Origin: Platycnemis pennipes
Lineage: Eukaryota > Arthropoda > Insecta > Odonata > Platycnemididae
Direction of reading: 5' to 3'
NCBI GenBank assembly: GCA_933228895.1
Contig: OW121852.1
Span: forward strand, 131,993,544 to 132,057,543
DNA: 64,000 bases
The notes beneath the pieces were generated by a model. That model was not told the origin of the DNA. It worked only from the letters and a program-made list of their open reading frames with translations, and made no database searches. This document shows, in pieces, positions 45,867 through 58,395 of this stretch (positions within the stretch are counted from its first letter, which is position 1; each line of letters opens with the position of its first letter). A program made the position numbers and the translations under genes.

Positions 45867-48247
45867 GTCACCAGCTGTGAAAACTGAGGAAAAAAGTGGA
45901 AAGGGATTATGATATGTGATTCGTATGATTTTTAAGGACGACTTCGTTAGAGCTGTGGCCATGCATTTTGCGTACGAATGTTCCCTCGGCTGTGATCTCG
46001 GTGGACTGCCGCACGGGTGACAGCGCGATGTTTCGTGACGCACCGCTCTCCAACCCGAATGAATTTAAATATTGCTCCTTTGAAAAACAAACGAATGTTT
46101 GCGTGGTGTTAGTGAGAAAAGAAGCTTTAAACTGGCGTTTGTATTGGACCGACCAACTAACAGGCTGTTTATTAGACATATTAACACCCTATTTTAAAAA
46201 CATTTAGGATTACGTAAAGGGATATGAAGTCGAACTAAATGTGGAGCATTTTTTCTATTTTAACAATTTTGTATAATAAATAGAATTTTTTGATTTCCAG
46301 GGTTTGACGGGATTCTTTGTCATAATTTGCCATGCATTCCTATTTTCAGAATAAAATAGAAACATAAACTTTTGATTAATAATATTTTTCAGCAAGAATT
46401 AAATGCTACGTGAAGAAATAAATTCGGCTGGAATATGTACTAATTAAAAAGCTGGCCTTACTCGCCAGCTTAACTTTTTGTTGTCGTTTTTCTGACGTGT
46501 ATACATTCCGTAAATAATTTGTTAGCGTTAATAACTTTGATAGGTTTATTACTTAATTCTTTGACATTTTTAGTGAATTTGATTCAGAAAATATGTATTT
46601 ATAGTGCGGAATAATTTCACTGGGAATAGTGATCGCCTTCCATTCTATTTTGCGCGTTTTTACTCGTAAATTGGTGCCGTGTAAGAATGACGTACATCCA
46701 TTGTTTAGCCATGGTGTTCCAATATTAGGTTATTTGAAAGTATATACCCGTTGCCATTTAGTGAGTAAATCGTGGATTGCTTCATTCGGCTATTCATTAG
46801 TCAGTTAGGATTTTCTATCGTGGCCCTAATCGTTAATAATGTACAACTAGTGTATTAACGCATGTTTAAAGCCAAGGGATTAAACAGTTGTCTCGGCCTT
46901 CCTGGTTAGACGAAATCGTAGGAACATAGTCGATCTTTTCGAGCTCCGCCTCCTCCAGCACGTATGTGGTGGTCTTCGCCACTGCGAGTTTCTCCTTCCC
47001 CCTTCCTATCGGCAGTTGTTGCGGCGTTGCCAAGTATGATGTGTCGGCTATCTGTGGGCAGTGCGATGTAGTACGCATCGTGTGGCTGCTGTGTTAAGGT
47101 AGTACATACATACATACATGTATTAGCATCTAGGCGATTAATTATTTTAGAGGAATATGAAAGCAGGGTGGCTCGTTGCAAGTTATGCGGTGAAAATTGG
47201 AGAGGCAACCTCACGACTTAATTTTTCTTCTTGTTATAGTGGTTTTGACCAAATACAATACTAATGCCAGCATAATTGGCATTTATCAGTAGTTAATAAC
47301 TTTGTTTATTTTCATTTTTATGTCTGCTGAAAAATCCGTTCAAAGTTTCTTCTTAATCGTGTATTAATTATGTCATTTCTGTAGGAATAGTCATTTATAG
47401 TGCCATCGGTCTCGAAACATATTTGATATGAATTACATACGCGATGCGCCGTCAGAGTTTGTGGAAGAACTTGAAATGCTAGCACTGGCTACTGTCAACC
47501 GTACGGCGTCCAAAGGTTGCGCTTTATTGGAGTTTCGTCCGCCACCGCCACAGAGGCATGGCAGTCTCCAAGCGGACGGCGAAGTTTAGAGTGCGCGCGC
47601 CGGTTTAGGTGTCATGGCGTCACGTGGGCGGTAGCTGTCCTGGATCGTGAAGTGGAGGGAAGAAACGTGCTGTCTGATGCCACAAACTCCGCCGTGTATA
47701 ATACTGATTTTCGTCACCGATTGGATGTATTTGTGGATAGTTAGTTCAGTGTACTTTCATTCTTTTATTTCTAGTTAGACTATGTCACGACTCGCTCGTC
47801 AATTTCATCGCTTGGTATGGGCATTGATCTGACATGCTTCTGTTAGTCCTGAAATACGGGTATGCCTTATGGTATTTTAAAATATATACCCACCCACAGT
47901 GAAATTATTTTGGAGTAAATGGTTGTGCGATGATCTTTAGGCTAATGCTTTTGAAGTACCGCTAGTCTCATTAGGTGCAATCAATACGCATATACAATTA
48001 GAGCAAGTGGTGCAAATTTTGAGGTTGATGTGAGGATCATTTTGAAAATAAGTTTTGCTATGGGGAATAATGAAGGAATGTAGGCATTGTTTTACTAACA
48101 GTTACCGTTAAACTTATTTAAGAAAAAAAATTCACGGTGATAGATTTTTTTCACATAAGCGACAACTACTTGAAGCGTGTGCCATGTTAATTTGTGCATG
48201 CTCGATGAAAGCTTGCTAGGAATTTAAGGTTTTTCTAATATTTTCAG
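45867..48247. other. Probable 5' intron or intergenic sequence
   Basis: No coding signal. It ends at a good splice acceptor: CTAAT branch-like word, then a T-rich tract and TTTTCAG ending at 48247. If that acceptor is used, this stretch is intron of the rightward gene. Confidence 0.4.
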
Positions 48248-48737
48248 TGTACCTCAGTGAAGTGGTGTCTCGGCCGTCGATGAAGTGGACACAACTATCT
48301 TTTTGAAGATAAGTGACTTGGGAAACGAAATAACAAGAAATTGCATTCGTGTTCTACTGGTTAGGCAAAGTAAAGAAAAAAATCGCTGTGGCCTTCTCCG
48401 CTCTGATACCCAGGTTTGGCTGTGAAAATACTTTTAATGTTCCGTTTGAAGAGAGCATCTCGGTTACCTGGCGGCTATCAAGTTCATAGCAGTAATGAAG
48501 TGCAGTCACTTTTACACTTGGACGAGGGCCGGATTATCAACACTGCCAAAATTCCAAGCCCCCAATTATCGCCGTGTTTAATTCTAAACAATAATTTAAA
48601 TGAATGCTATCGTAGAAACAGTTATGAGATCACCAGCAGTTAAGGCCAGCAATCCATATGTACACATGGAAGTTATATAGGTAGGAATATTTTTGACGAG
48701 GGACTTTTGAAGTTTGTGATAAAGAATAGCAATAATA
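48248..48737 (+). other. 5' UTR part of the first coding exon
   Basis: The interval lies between the TTTTCAG acceptor (ending 48247) and the ATG at 48738. It carries an in-frame stop (TAA, 48720-48722) just upstream of that ATG, supporting 48738 as the true start. The acceptor implies at least one noncoding exon further 5'. Confidence 0.5.
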
Positions 48738-49119
48738 ATGGTGTCCAGAACTAAGGAGCCAGTCCACTGCTTCGTGCAGCACTGCGCTCCTACCCATCAC
48801 CCCGGTCACCAGCACCACGGGCATCATCAACACCACCACCACCAGGCCCACCCTCCCCCCCACCTGGGGCACCCGCACCACCCCGGAGCGGCTCCCGCGC
48901 CTCCCGCACCCCACCCTCACCCGCACCACCCGTCGCACCACCACCACCACCATGCGGCCTCGCCGCCGGCCGCGCTGCCGCACCCGCCGGCACCCCCCGC
49001 CCCGCCGATACCACCTCCCCAGCAGCCGACGCAAAACCCTCCCTCCGCCCCCTCCCAGCAGCAACAGCAAGCGCAGCAGCCGCCTCAGTTGGGCCCGTAT
49101 CGAATTGTCACGGCCGCTA
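48738..49119 (+). CDS. First coding exon of a His/Pro/Gln-rich protein
   Basis: Encodes 127 residues plus one base (phase 1). It starts MVSRTKEPVHCFVQHC, then residues 17-72 are dominated by His, Pro and Gly, with a run of six His at 67-72. Residues 73-104 are Pro/Ala-rich, 107-111 are a Gln run, and the exon ends GPYRIVTAA before the donor A|GTAAGTAC (intron from 49120). Third positions are strongly C-rich, unlike the flanking AT-rich DNA, which supports real coding. The next exon (51419-51694) has the matching phase. Low-complexity His/Gln/Pro N-termini are common in insect transcription and RNA regulators, but I do not recognise the family, and no folded domain lies in this window. Confidence 0.75.
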
Positions 49120-51418
49120 GTAAGTACACACCTAGCTGTTGGTTGGCATTGTCGCTAGTAGGACGGTTACAGTAGTCGGCATGTGAGCATTACTTTAAGT
49201 CGCACGGAATGTTTTACTCTCTCTCTCTTCTTACTCCTATTGTCGATGTGAAGAAGGATGTTTTGTTACTGTGGCCCAAAGGTAATTCACACGTTGTTTA
49301 ATCGTGCATAATCGTCAGGCCATCATTTTTACCATGGATTCCTCCTCCTCCCTACGTGATGGGTTACTTCCGAAATGGAAAATTGCCAAAGGTAGCACGG
49401 CAAGAAAGACTGTGGTTCATATTCAGGTGGCAGGTGTTTTGGCCTTTGCACATCTGGGAATCACAACTGATAGTGGTAGCAGTGTTCATGTGGTGTGTTG
49501 ACTTGTATATTTGTCTTTGACAGAAGAGCTTTGTAGTTTTCATGGAGACTTAGAGCTTTTTCTCTGTTGTTTATTTTGTCCGTGTAGTATTTGATCATAT
49601 TGTGACCAATTACTGTTGTCGTGCCAGTTTTGTTTATTTTCTGCGGGTGCATATTTATTAGTTTGATCAGTGACCTAGTAAGCTCTACGAGAGTTGTTGA
49701 TGTTTATTTAGTGTTTTATTTCAACATTAGTTTTTTTACTTTAATACAAAATGTTTTTTTCATAATATATTTTTGTTTGTTGCAATGGTCAGATTTTAAA
49801 TTGTGCTTAGTATGATAGTTAAGCATTGACCTTTGGAAAATGCTTTATTTTGTAATTATGTGTATGTTAAGGGACTGAAAATTGGCTTCATCTCCTTATA
49901 TTTGAAAGAACATTAATTGTACTCGATGACAGATAACTACATTCCAACAGCATGATTTGCATTCAAGTGGATGACTTCTTTAGTATAGATAATGTAATCT
50001 CAGTGGGGTGTTTTTAAAAGATATTATGGTAATTTGAAGATATGTGTATGTCCTTAACCGAAATTAGCCTTATGAATCAGCGGGGTGCCCAGTCACAGTC
50101 AAGTAAGTATTCCTTTGGGATAAGCACAATAGTCAATAAGAGTTCTTCATAAGTCTTTCAGCATTAAACAGTGTGTTTACATTCATTTGAATACATATTA
50201 AGCAAATATGAATTATGCAAGTAATGGATCTTGGTACAATATAAGTGTAACTGAGATACGCTCGTTTTGAGTCACATGGTCACATTTGCAGACATGTTTC
50301 TAGAAAAAATTTTAAATAGTGGGAAAATTGTTGATGCATGAAATTGTTTTTTGGCTACATTAATTTCTTGGGATAGCTGCTATGCTGTAGGCAGTGGGAC
50401 TAAGGTTGATAGCTAAAAGATTTGGGATTGATGTTAAAAAACATAGCATTGAAATGTTGCTACTGTTTTTGTAAGCCCTAAAGTGTTATGTTCATATATA
50501 CCAGGATCGTGCGTATTATACATGATGGCCTTGTTTAAATATAAACTGTGTGCATCATAATGATTTTCATTGCTTTTATGAGTGGTGAGCATTCCAAAAT
50601 TCTGAAATTGAAGACTTATAAGCAATTTTTTTTGTTTACACGTTAGTGTCTACTTATTAGAAGTAAAAAGTCAGATTTCCATCATATTATTCACTGGAAT
50701 TATCTATGTCGTGTAATCAGCCGGACTTCGATTTTAAAATAGTGGAGAATTCTCTTTCTTGTTCCAATCTTTAAAAAGCTTTTAAAACTTGACCTTCGGG
50801 TTGAATTCTCAACTCTTTTACTTCCAAAATCACGATCACATCTCAGGTTTCACAAAAAATACCTGTGGGCTGATCTAATGGCCTACATGCATAACATAAC
50901 ATTTTTTAAATTTTTATTTCCTTCAGTCAGGGAAAACACGAACAATTAATGCAGCCTCTTTAAACCTCACATTTCAACATTGAAAAGCATATGGCCAACA
51001 TTAAGATAGAGTACTGAAAAGAATGTGAAATAATTAATATTACACACTGTATGGAAATGTGCTTAGCAGTTTTAGCGCAGTCTACCTGCGAGGGGCATGC
51101 AGTATAAGGTTTAAGCGTAAGGTTTTAAAGGTTACTTACATGTGGCATGTAACATTTCATGATGAAGTTCTGAAAATTGTTTTGAATGAGAGTCATACGT
51201 TTGACCATTTGCATTCAGGTTGCAAACTTGTTAAAATTCAGAGTTAAATCATTTTTTTTGAACTGTTTTCTTTATGATGCCGAAAAAATACCAGTAAAGG
51301 ATTCACTTAACAAGGGTGGCATATGGAGTGACTCTGGCTCTCATGATGGGGGAAATACGTTGTTCCTTTGTTAAATTCCTGACCATGTTTTGACGGTGCA
51401 TCTGGTGTGTGATTGCAG
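49120..51418 (+). other. Intron 1 of the coding gene (2.3 kb)
   Basis: GTAAGT donor at 49120 and TGATTGCAG acceptor ending at 51418. AT-rich, with only short open frames and no repeat that I could place in the families above. Confidence 0.65.
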
Positions 51419-51694
51419 GGCCCGACGTGTGGGCGACTGGCTTCCCGCACCAGGGTGGAGCTCTGAGGAACATCCCCCCTAACAACCTGCCCCCCCAGCA
51501 TCACACAAGTGCCATAGGAAGCCTGGGCCCTGGGGGTGGAGCCGGGCCACAGGGGGGAGGCGGGGGTGGAGGGGGTGGAGGAGGGCCAGCGCAGGCCCCC
51601 ACGCCGCCTTCGTCGCATGACATGGCCAAGCAGGGGGGCGGGCCGCCCACGCCGCAGTCTTCCCACTTGGCAGCACAGCCCCACATGCCGGGAG
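51419..51694 (+). CDS. Second coding exon, Gly/Pro/Gln-rich
   Basis: 276 bp, exactly 92 codons, phase 1 at both ends, so it joins the previous exon in frame (A+GG gives Arg). It reads PDVWATGFPHQGGALRNIPP, then NNLPPQHHTSAIGS, a Gly run of 11, then Pro/Ser/Gln-rich sequence to HMPG before the donor GTGAGT at 51695. Skipping it would keep the frame, so it could be an alternative cassette exon. The conserved-looking blocks are ATGFPHQ and ALRNIPPNNLPP. The gene continues past 51694, but no further exon is evident up to 64000, so the remaining exons lie outside or are too short to see. Confidence 0.75.
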
Positions 51695-52960
51695 GTGAGT
51701 GGGGCACGAATGCTGGTGCCCATTTGATCATTGCCACGCTCTGTGGCCATTACTTTGGCATGGCTGTGAATAGTAATGGTTTATGGCAGGAAAGGAATGT
51801 AGTACAGCAATGATGAGGTCATTGTGTCGGGAATGGTAACAATGGGAGAAACTAATTGAATTGGCCAGGCAGGGAATCGAGAAAGGAAGACAAAGTAACG
51901 CATGAAAGTTCTGTTTTTGAGATATGTTAAAAATGGCTTTTTCCTTGCTCAGGGACACATTCATGGATGTGCAAATAATTCCATATCTCTTTTGGTGTCA
52001 GTGAAGACAATTCAGGAATAAATACCCATCCTGGTATTTCATTTGAAGCATATTCATATAATTTTACACCATGCATGGGGCTGTATGCTGTTAGATAATT
52101 ATTGCTATGATTGGGAAAAAAATGTTTATGGCTACTTTTTATATATATCCTGTAGTAATTTGGACTATTTAAACGTAAAAGAATGAATGGAGGCCAATTC
52201 TCACCAGTGTAGTCACTCAGTGATGCAACCGGAAGGTTGGTTTTGATAGGCGAGGGTTGAGCTCACCCCGCACTTAACTATTTTTCTCTTTCATTGCCAT
52301 GACATAAAATAAATTAGGACTATATCATATTGCATAAAACCAAGAAAAAAGTGAACAAATGTAAAAAAAAAGAACTTAATGAAAATGCAATATTCAGGTA
52401 ATGTCGATCCTACACAAAATAATGTATCTAGTTGAGAATACTGAAAGAAGATATTGTAAATAAAAGCAAGAATTACGATGGCAGTGTCATTTCAGTGTTG
52501 CTTGCTATCAGGAATCATTGAAACAATCTAATGATTAACATATTACTTAGCAAAAAAAGTCTGATATTTTCAACTGCTTTGGCTTCCTTCGTCTATTCAT
52601 ATCATGCACTTTATTTTCAATTTTTGTCAATTCATCAAGCATTTGCTCACTGCAGTTTCCACCTAACAAGTAATTCCTTAGTGTGTGTATGTTTACATGC
52701 TCAAAACACCTAGGATTTTTGTTTTACCAATCACTAACAGCTGATGTTTCTGAATTTCATCTGCATTTGTGTTTAATAAGACAGCAAGTCTTTGTTTACT
52801 AAGGGACCCTCCATGACATTGTTCCCCTCTGAAGCACAGTGTTTTTGCTGGCAGCACATTAAAGTATAATCCAGAAAACATCTTTTGGGCTGTCACTTTC
52901 CAGAAGCGTAATCAGTTCAGATACTTTTCACTGAGTTATGGTCTCAATTTTAACACCTTT
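51695..52960 (+). other. Intron 2, proximal part
   Basis: GTGAGT donor at 51695. AT-rich with no coding signal. The acceptor is not identified, so the intron probably extends through the transposon relics to the right. Confidence 0.45.
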
Positions 52961-52967
52961 ACTTTCA

Positions 52968-53531
52968 CTACTCTGTCTTATATAGAAGATTGTACCTATT
53001 TTTAAATCTATCCAACAAACCATTGGATGCTGTCAAATCTTCGATTCCCAATCTTGTGGTGATATGCAATGCTTTTTCTCGTAAGATGACACCATTCACA
53101 GGGATATTTGATGATCTTGAACCTAAAAACCACTTTTTCAGCATTAGTTCTAATTCTTCATACCTGGAATTCTTTACATATTTTCTCGTTTTTGACAAAT
53201 GTCCACACTGATTTGCATGTTTTAGAATTGCATCTCGATTTTTCACTATGGTATTCAATGTCGAGACCGGCAGTCTGAGTTGCTTCGCCAGATCAATGCG
53301 GGTTCCAATGGAGGCATCAATTTGACCTATAATTTTCATTTTGTGAAAAAAGATCGCAGGATTTCCCGGCGTACGCTGGAAGTGAAGGCTGTTCGGGTGC
53401 TCCACTGGGTCAAATCCTCCATCACTGCTACTGCATTCTACTAGTGCAAACTGTCGTGCAACGTCATAATTTTGAAATATTATAATTATTTGTGATGTAG
53501 TGTGGCTTGAAGGAGATAATGCAAGTTTCAA
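52968..53531 (-). pseudogene. Tigger/CENP-B-type DNA-binding domain relic
   Basis: An open 187-codon minus-strand frame. Its middle part reads IDASIGTRIDLAKQLRLPVS then TLNTIVKNRDAILKHA, a helix-turn-helix like the N-terminal domain of CENP-B/Tigger transposases. It is followed by ELELMLKKWFLGSRSSNIPV, LREKALHI and ASNGLLDRFKNRYNL, the second (Tc5/CENP-B-type) HTH that normally precedes the DDE domain. The first ~65 residues look like unrelated 5' sequence. No DDE domain or TIR was found nearby, so this is a fragment or a domesticated DNA-binding domain; the open frame is worth checking. Confidence 0.8.
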
Positions 53532-53924
53532 TAAGTTTTAGATTTAAATAACCTATCATTGTTATCACTGTTGAATCAAGTCAGCGTAAATGATCCCAGT
53601 TGTCATTCATGTTATATAGTTCTGGCATTTATCATGTTTCATCACGTCTGGTTTAGAAGTTGCTTTCATTCTTAATCATATCAAATTCTGTGCGGAGCCT
53701 TGCAATGAAAAATGCAGGGGTAAAAATATGTTTTAAAAGTGGACTTGTGATACCACTTTTTCTGATACCTGGTTATCAGTGGCCGATACTGATACATAGT
53801 ATTATTTGCCGATACCTTACTTATTTTTCTAAAAAAATTTGATAAGTGCTTTCTTTCTCATGAAGTGAACTCGGTAATCAAAAGTGTTATAATAGAGCCA
53901 CTAATTATTGAGAGAAATGACATT
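53532..53924. other. No gene recognised
   Basis: AT-rich sequence between the CENP-B-type relic and a hAT-like end. Confidence 0.4.
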
Positions 53925-54035
53925 GCAGGGTGTCCAGCACTCTGGAAATCCAGGTAAACTGGGTAAATGATTTTTTTTTCTCTGGAATCTCAGGGAATTT
54001 TATTTTCACTGGAAATATCAGGGAAATATCTATGT
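53925..54035. repeat. hAT-like terminal sequence (one end)
   Basis: GCAGGGTGTCCAGCACTCTG, GAAATCCAGGTAAACTGGG, and then repeated CTGGAA/CAGGGAA words. It resembles the end of a common hAT-type element family with CAGGGTGTCC termini. No partner end was located. Confidence 0.35.
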
Positions 54036-55455
54036 GACTCGGTATGTTCGGTGGTGTCAATATACAAAAACAGTGGTGTAAAACAGTGACGGATGTAATT
54101 CTGTATATACTTTGTGGTCACAATAAATAAATCAGCGGCGTAAAGAACGTGCCTTTATCGGCAAGTTGGGAAGTCAAATTTCCCTTCCGTTGTCGCATTT
54201 AGCATTCCCTCAATCACAGTGTGTGCAATGATTTCTCCATACACTGGTCTTAGTCCCATCCCGTGTATATAATCTTTGTTCTTAGTGGTCGTGTTATTTC
54301 TCACCAAAGCGCACGAGTGCTTTCGGCCTGTTGCAACGGCTTTCAACAGCAACAACAAAAACAAAGTAGTTTTTCATGATCTCTATATTTTGAGCAAAAC
54401 CTAAAATGGAACATTTGGCAGCAATTTATGGTGGTTTTTGATGAAAACCTCAAGATTGCTAATAAGCAGAAAATGGATCTTAGTGTTCCCTTCTGGTACG
54501 ATAAGCAGAATGTAGTTTGCACGCTTACCTCACTTAAGTATTTTTGGGGCATGCTACTGCCATTGATCTCCTAGGAGCTTTCAAAGTAGCTCTGACCAGG
54601 AAAGAACGCAAGAAAGTCCTTCAAGTTTCAATGGTTGGTCAAAGATCTGAATGTCACACTCTCGAAAGAACTAACGTCTCCTGCATTCCTCTCTGAAGGG
54701 CATATTAGATTAGGAAGGGCATTAGATATTAGATTAAGGCAGACGTGGACTATACACCATAAATTGTGTATTTAAAGCTGGTATGAAGGAAACGGGATGG
54801 GATATCGTTCCATCCATTTGTGCTTTGTTAAATTTATTTTCATATTCTCCAACCCTTAGACCTAACTTCAAACAAATCACTCTTTGTGACCGCCTCCCAA
54901 TGAAGTTTTGTGCAGTTAGATGTTTAGACAATGAAAATGTTGTGCTCATAGCCCTTGATATTCTTCAACCCTTGCCAGATTATGTCAAGAGCTTTCAGGT
55001 TTAAGAGAAAAGCAATCATAAGGGCAAGAAACGTGAGCCTGTGTGTCCCAGTTTCGGATTATTAAAGTTCACAATCCAAAACAAAATTTTGGGTCCTAAT
55101 GTGGCTTCCTATTGTAACGAAGTTTAATTTTCAATTATTATACCTCCCAAAAGATTCATGTGTACCTTGCCTTAATGTGCACTCAATAATTAATGATGAC
55201 TATATGACCAAATAGCACGTTTTGCACATACTGTTCACGCAGAAAAGAATATATAGACTTGACTTTGAGGCTTGATATTCCAAAAAAGGAAGTGAAATTC
55301 ATAGAGAGCATATCAGCATGTAGATAATTTAGCCTATCGTTTACTGCAGGTACCAGACTTTTTTTAATAATTACTTTTGAGGCATGTTTTTACAGTAGGG
55401 ATGAAAAAATTTTGGCATGGAGTAGATGCTATATGTGCTTAAACGTAGTTTTAAT
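54036..55455. other. No gene recognised
   Basis: AT-rich, with short open frames (up to 73 codons) without motifs. Confidence 0.4.
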
Positions 55456-55459
55456 GGAA

Positions 55460-55800
55460 AGAAGATGAAAATATGCTCGGGGCTTTTGAGATGTGGGTGT
55501 GGAGAAGGATGGAGAAATTAAAGTGGGTCGAAAGGAGGACGAATGATGAATTACTAGAATTGGTAGGAGAGGAAAGAAATTTGATTAATATAAATGAGAG
55601 AAGGCAGAAGATATGGATGGAGAAGGTAAAAAGGGCGAGGGTGTATTGAAAGATGTGATTGAGGGAAGAATGTTGGGTAAATGGGATAAAGTGAGGCGAA
55701 GAACGGGTAGCTTGGATAGAGTGATGGGAGGCATGAGGGGCTGAAGAGGGACATCGTGTGAAACTAAAACTATTAATAATAATAATAATTCTCATCACTG
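55460..55800 (+). pseudogene. RTE-like LINE C-terminal relic, second family
   Basis: GAFEMWVWRRMEKLKWVERR then TNDELLELVGEERNLININE and RQKIWMEKV, equivalent to the LEAFEMW-YRRM-KI-W and RR--IGH blocks of the 19088-20013 copy but clearly diverged. It ends in an (AAT)n tract (55781-55792) instead of TGATGA, so it is a separate family. Truncated and frame-broken. Confidence 0.75.
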
Positions 55801-57794
55801 CATTCACATCACGTGTATAATCCCCTTGCAAAATCTGAATTGATAATTGCCTAGAAAGCCATTGCTCTCTTTTCCATACATAGGTTGATGATTCTAATCA
55901 ACTTGGCAGAAATTCAGTAGTCTTCACATTCCCTTGTTACTCTCGTTTTGGATATCAATACTTTTTCTACGAAATCCTCCAACAATATATTCTCCTCGCA
56001 TATCCTACCGGCTAGGCCATAAAATTCTCCTAGGCCTCTTTGCACAGTAGTCCCATTATTTACAGGTACTCCTTCAAATTAGGTCGAATGTGTTCTGGTC
56101 ACTTTGCAGAATTACCCATCCTGTCCATAATACACATTTCCGTTTAACAATACCTGAAAATAATCTTCGAGTGCATGGCGATTATTTTTCCCTGTGCTTT
56201 GCGCCAATCATTCTCCTCCGTCCCACACCCTTGATTGATCCTCACCCTGGGAACACCAAATGATGAACACGAAGTGGGTGAGGAAGGTGGAGAAAACATG
56301 TCAACAGAAAAAAGTATGAATTATCTGGGGAACAAACCGCACATGAGCTGGGCTTAGCATCCGTGTATGCATGGCAGAGAAGGAATTGCCGACAGGTGGA
56401 GAAAGGGAGGAACATTTTGTGTCAGCATTAGCCCACTCTCGGAAAAGCACCAAAGAATCCACAGTTTAACATCCCATACGATGGCCAGAGATCTTAACCT
56501 GATAAACCTTCCCCTCAATACTTAAATAGGGACTGCCGGGTCTCAAACCGGGACCTTTGATTAGGAAAACGCATATAGTTTTTACCAATGCATCTACCAG
56601 TATTTTTAAGATGTCCAACGTATTCCTAATAATCTCCTTAATACTTTTATTTATTAAGTCAGTTTGTTTTGATATTTAAAATAGCATGTGCTTCAGTAAG
56701 AATTGCCGATGAGTATTCATTCAAAGAAGTAACCATACAGGTACGAGAGAGTGCGAGGATTGTGTATAATTTGAAAGAAATTGTAAATATTTCATTTACT
56801 ACCCACTTGAGCTTGAAAATTAACACTTATAATCCTTAAAGACTTTCAAAACGTCTTCTGTATTCTTAAGTTCTACCGATTTAATGTGACTTTTCTGTTT
56901 CACCAGTACAATTAACTCGGTTTTGGGGCATTATCTAGGTTAATGTTTTTACTGGAGGTTTTTCACGAGGTGAAAAGTTATTATCCGAGATAATTGTGTA
57001 GAAGCAACCCGCAGGTGATTTCGTGAGCTACTTTTAGGTATTAGTTACATTTGAGCTCAATTATCGTTATTTAAGGCAATGACTAGGTGGTTTTAGGAAT
57101 GCGCTAATTGATTTGAACCCAAAATCTGAGATTTTATTCATCCCGAGTTAGTAAACACTACGAAAAGTACTTAGCAGCAATTCAGGTGATGTCTTCTCGG
57201 GATGTCCGTCGGGTTAAATATTTATATAGCACCAACGTTTCCGCAGATGACTCGTCCATCGTTTTCAGGGTGAGAGCATCTTCACTTTCACATCAAAGGA
57301 TAAATAAAAACAAATAGCACGCTCTAACCTCTAAAACACTATCTTATTTAAATGTAAATAGTACACTTCTCACGATAGATACTCCTACACACTTCAAGCA
57401 TAATTAAACATTTTACAACCATCATGAATTCTTGCTGAGTAATCAGGGAACGCTATAGCTGCATACGGTCATGAATACAATTCGCCCGTCGCTTAAAAAT
57501 CTTAGCGTGACCAGTGACAGTTAGCCAGATTCGAATTGTAAAATATCAATATGATTATAAAGATGTATACCTAATGTTGATCAAGTATCTCTTGTCACAG
57601 AAATTGCTTCTCTCGTCGTCGTGTCTGATCTTTCACAATCACGTCTGGTGAGATTGAATGTAGTATGAAATTGCTCCAGCATCATCCTTAATAAATTACG
57701 ATAAGCCTCACTATCCTAGAAAAATAGTTTATTTTGTATCAGGCCTAGCATATCTCGACCTCTATTTCTCCTCTCTCCTAGCTTTCTTCGGCAA
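55801..57794. other. No gene recognised
   Basis: 2 kb AT-rich unique sequence with no open frame above 60 codons. Confidence 0.4.
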
Positions 57795-57868
57795 AATTGT
57801 GGCTGCCACCGTTGTAATGGACACTGTAGAAGCAGAATGCGAAAATTAAACCATACCGATCCATTATT
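57795..57868 (-). repeat. Dispersed repeat family Z, copy 2
   Basis: Reverse complement of 24528-24600 (GGCTGCCACCGTTGTAATGG then AAATTAAACCATACCGATCC). Confidence 0.7.
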
Positions 57869-57904
57869 AATAGCTCAAATTCACTTCAGATAAACTTGAA
57901 AATC

Positions 57905-58245
57905 AATATCTAGAAAGATTTGTATAATGAATATTATAATTAATAAATATACACCATACTTCCTTTCATTTATCACATACCAAGTCTGAACAAGGCAGAA
58001 GAAGTAAACAAACCATTCCGACTATCGATACATCTGCGTTGGTCAGAAATCTCCCGTGAATCGATATGTACTATCGATAGGCCTACCATTGCGCATATTT
58101 TCTGCACAGCATTCAAGGAATTAATTCAAATGGTCATTCGCCGTGTAAAACTTCCTAAGCGGAAGCAATTTCAGGTCATCACTTAAATTCATTTGCGAAT
58201 GAATTCATTCGCGTGATCATTCACCGTGTAAAACAGCCTTGACAC
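57905..58245 (-). repeat. Dispersed repeat family Y, copy 2, with GTGTAAAAC end
   Basis: Reverse complement of 23161-23490 over most of its length. It continues to GCGAATGAATTCATTCGC (a perfect 18-bp palindrome near 58196-58213) and then CATTCACCGTGTAAAACAGC, a probable transposon terminus. A second CATTCGCCGTGTAAAAC lies at about 58135. It is adjacent to family Z, supporting one composite element. Confidence 0.65.
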
Positions 58246-58395
58246 CAATGACAACGACGAAGGAAATGCTAAGTTTTAAGTGATCAAAAGGTACCTATAA
58301 TAGCAGTTACCACAAGTTTTCGAGATGCTGTACATAAAGCCAATGTAATTTAAGTTCATTCCAGTATTTTATTTCTGTATCTCCTAAATGTAATA

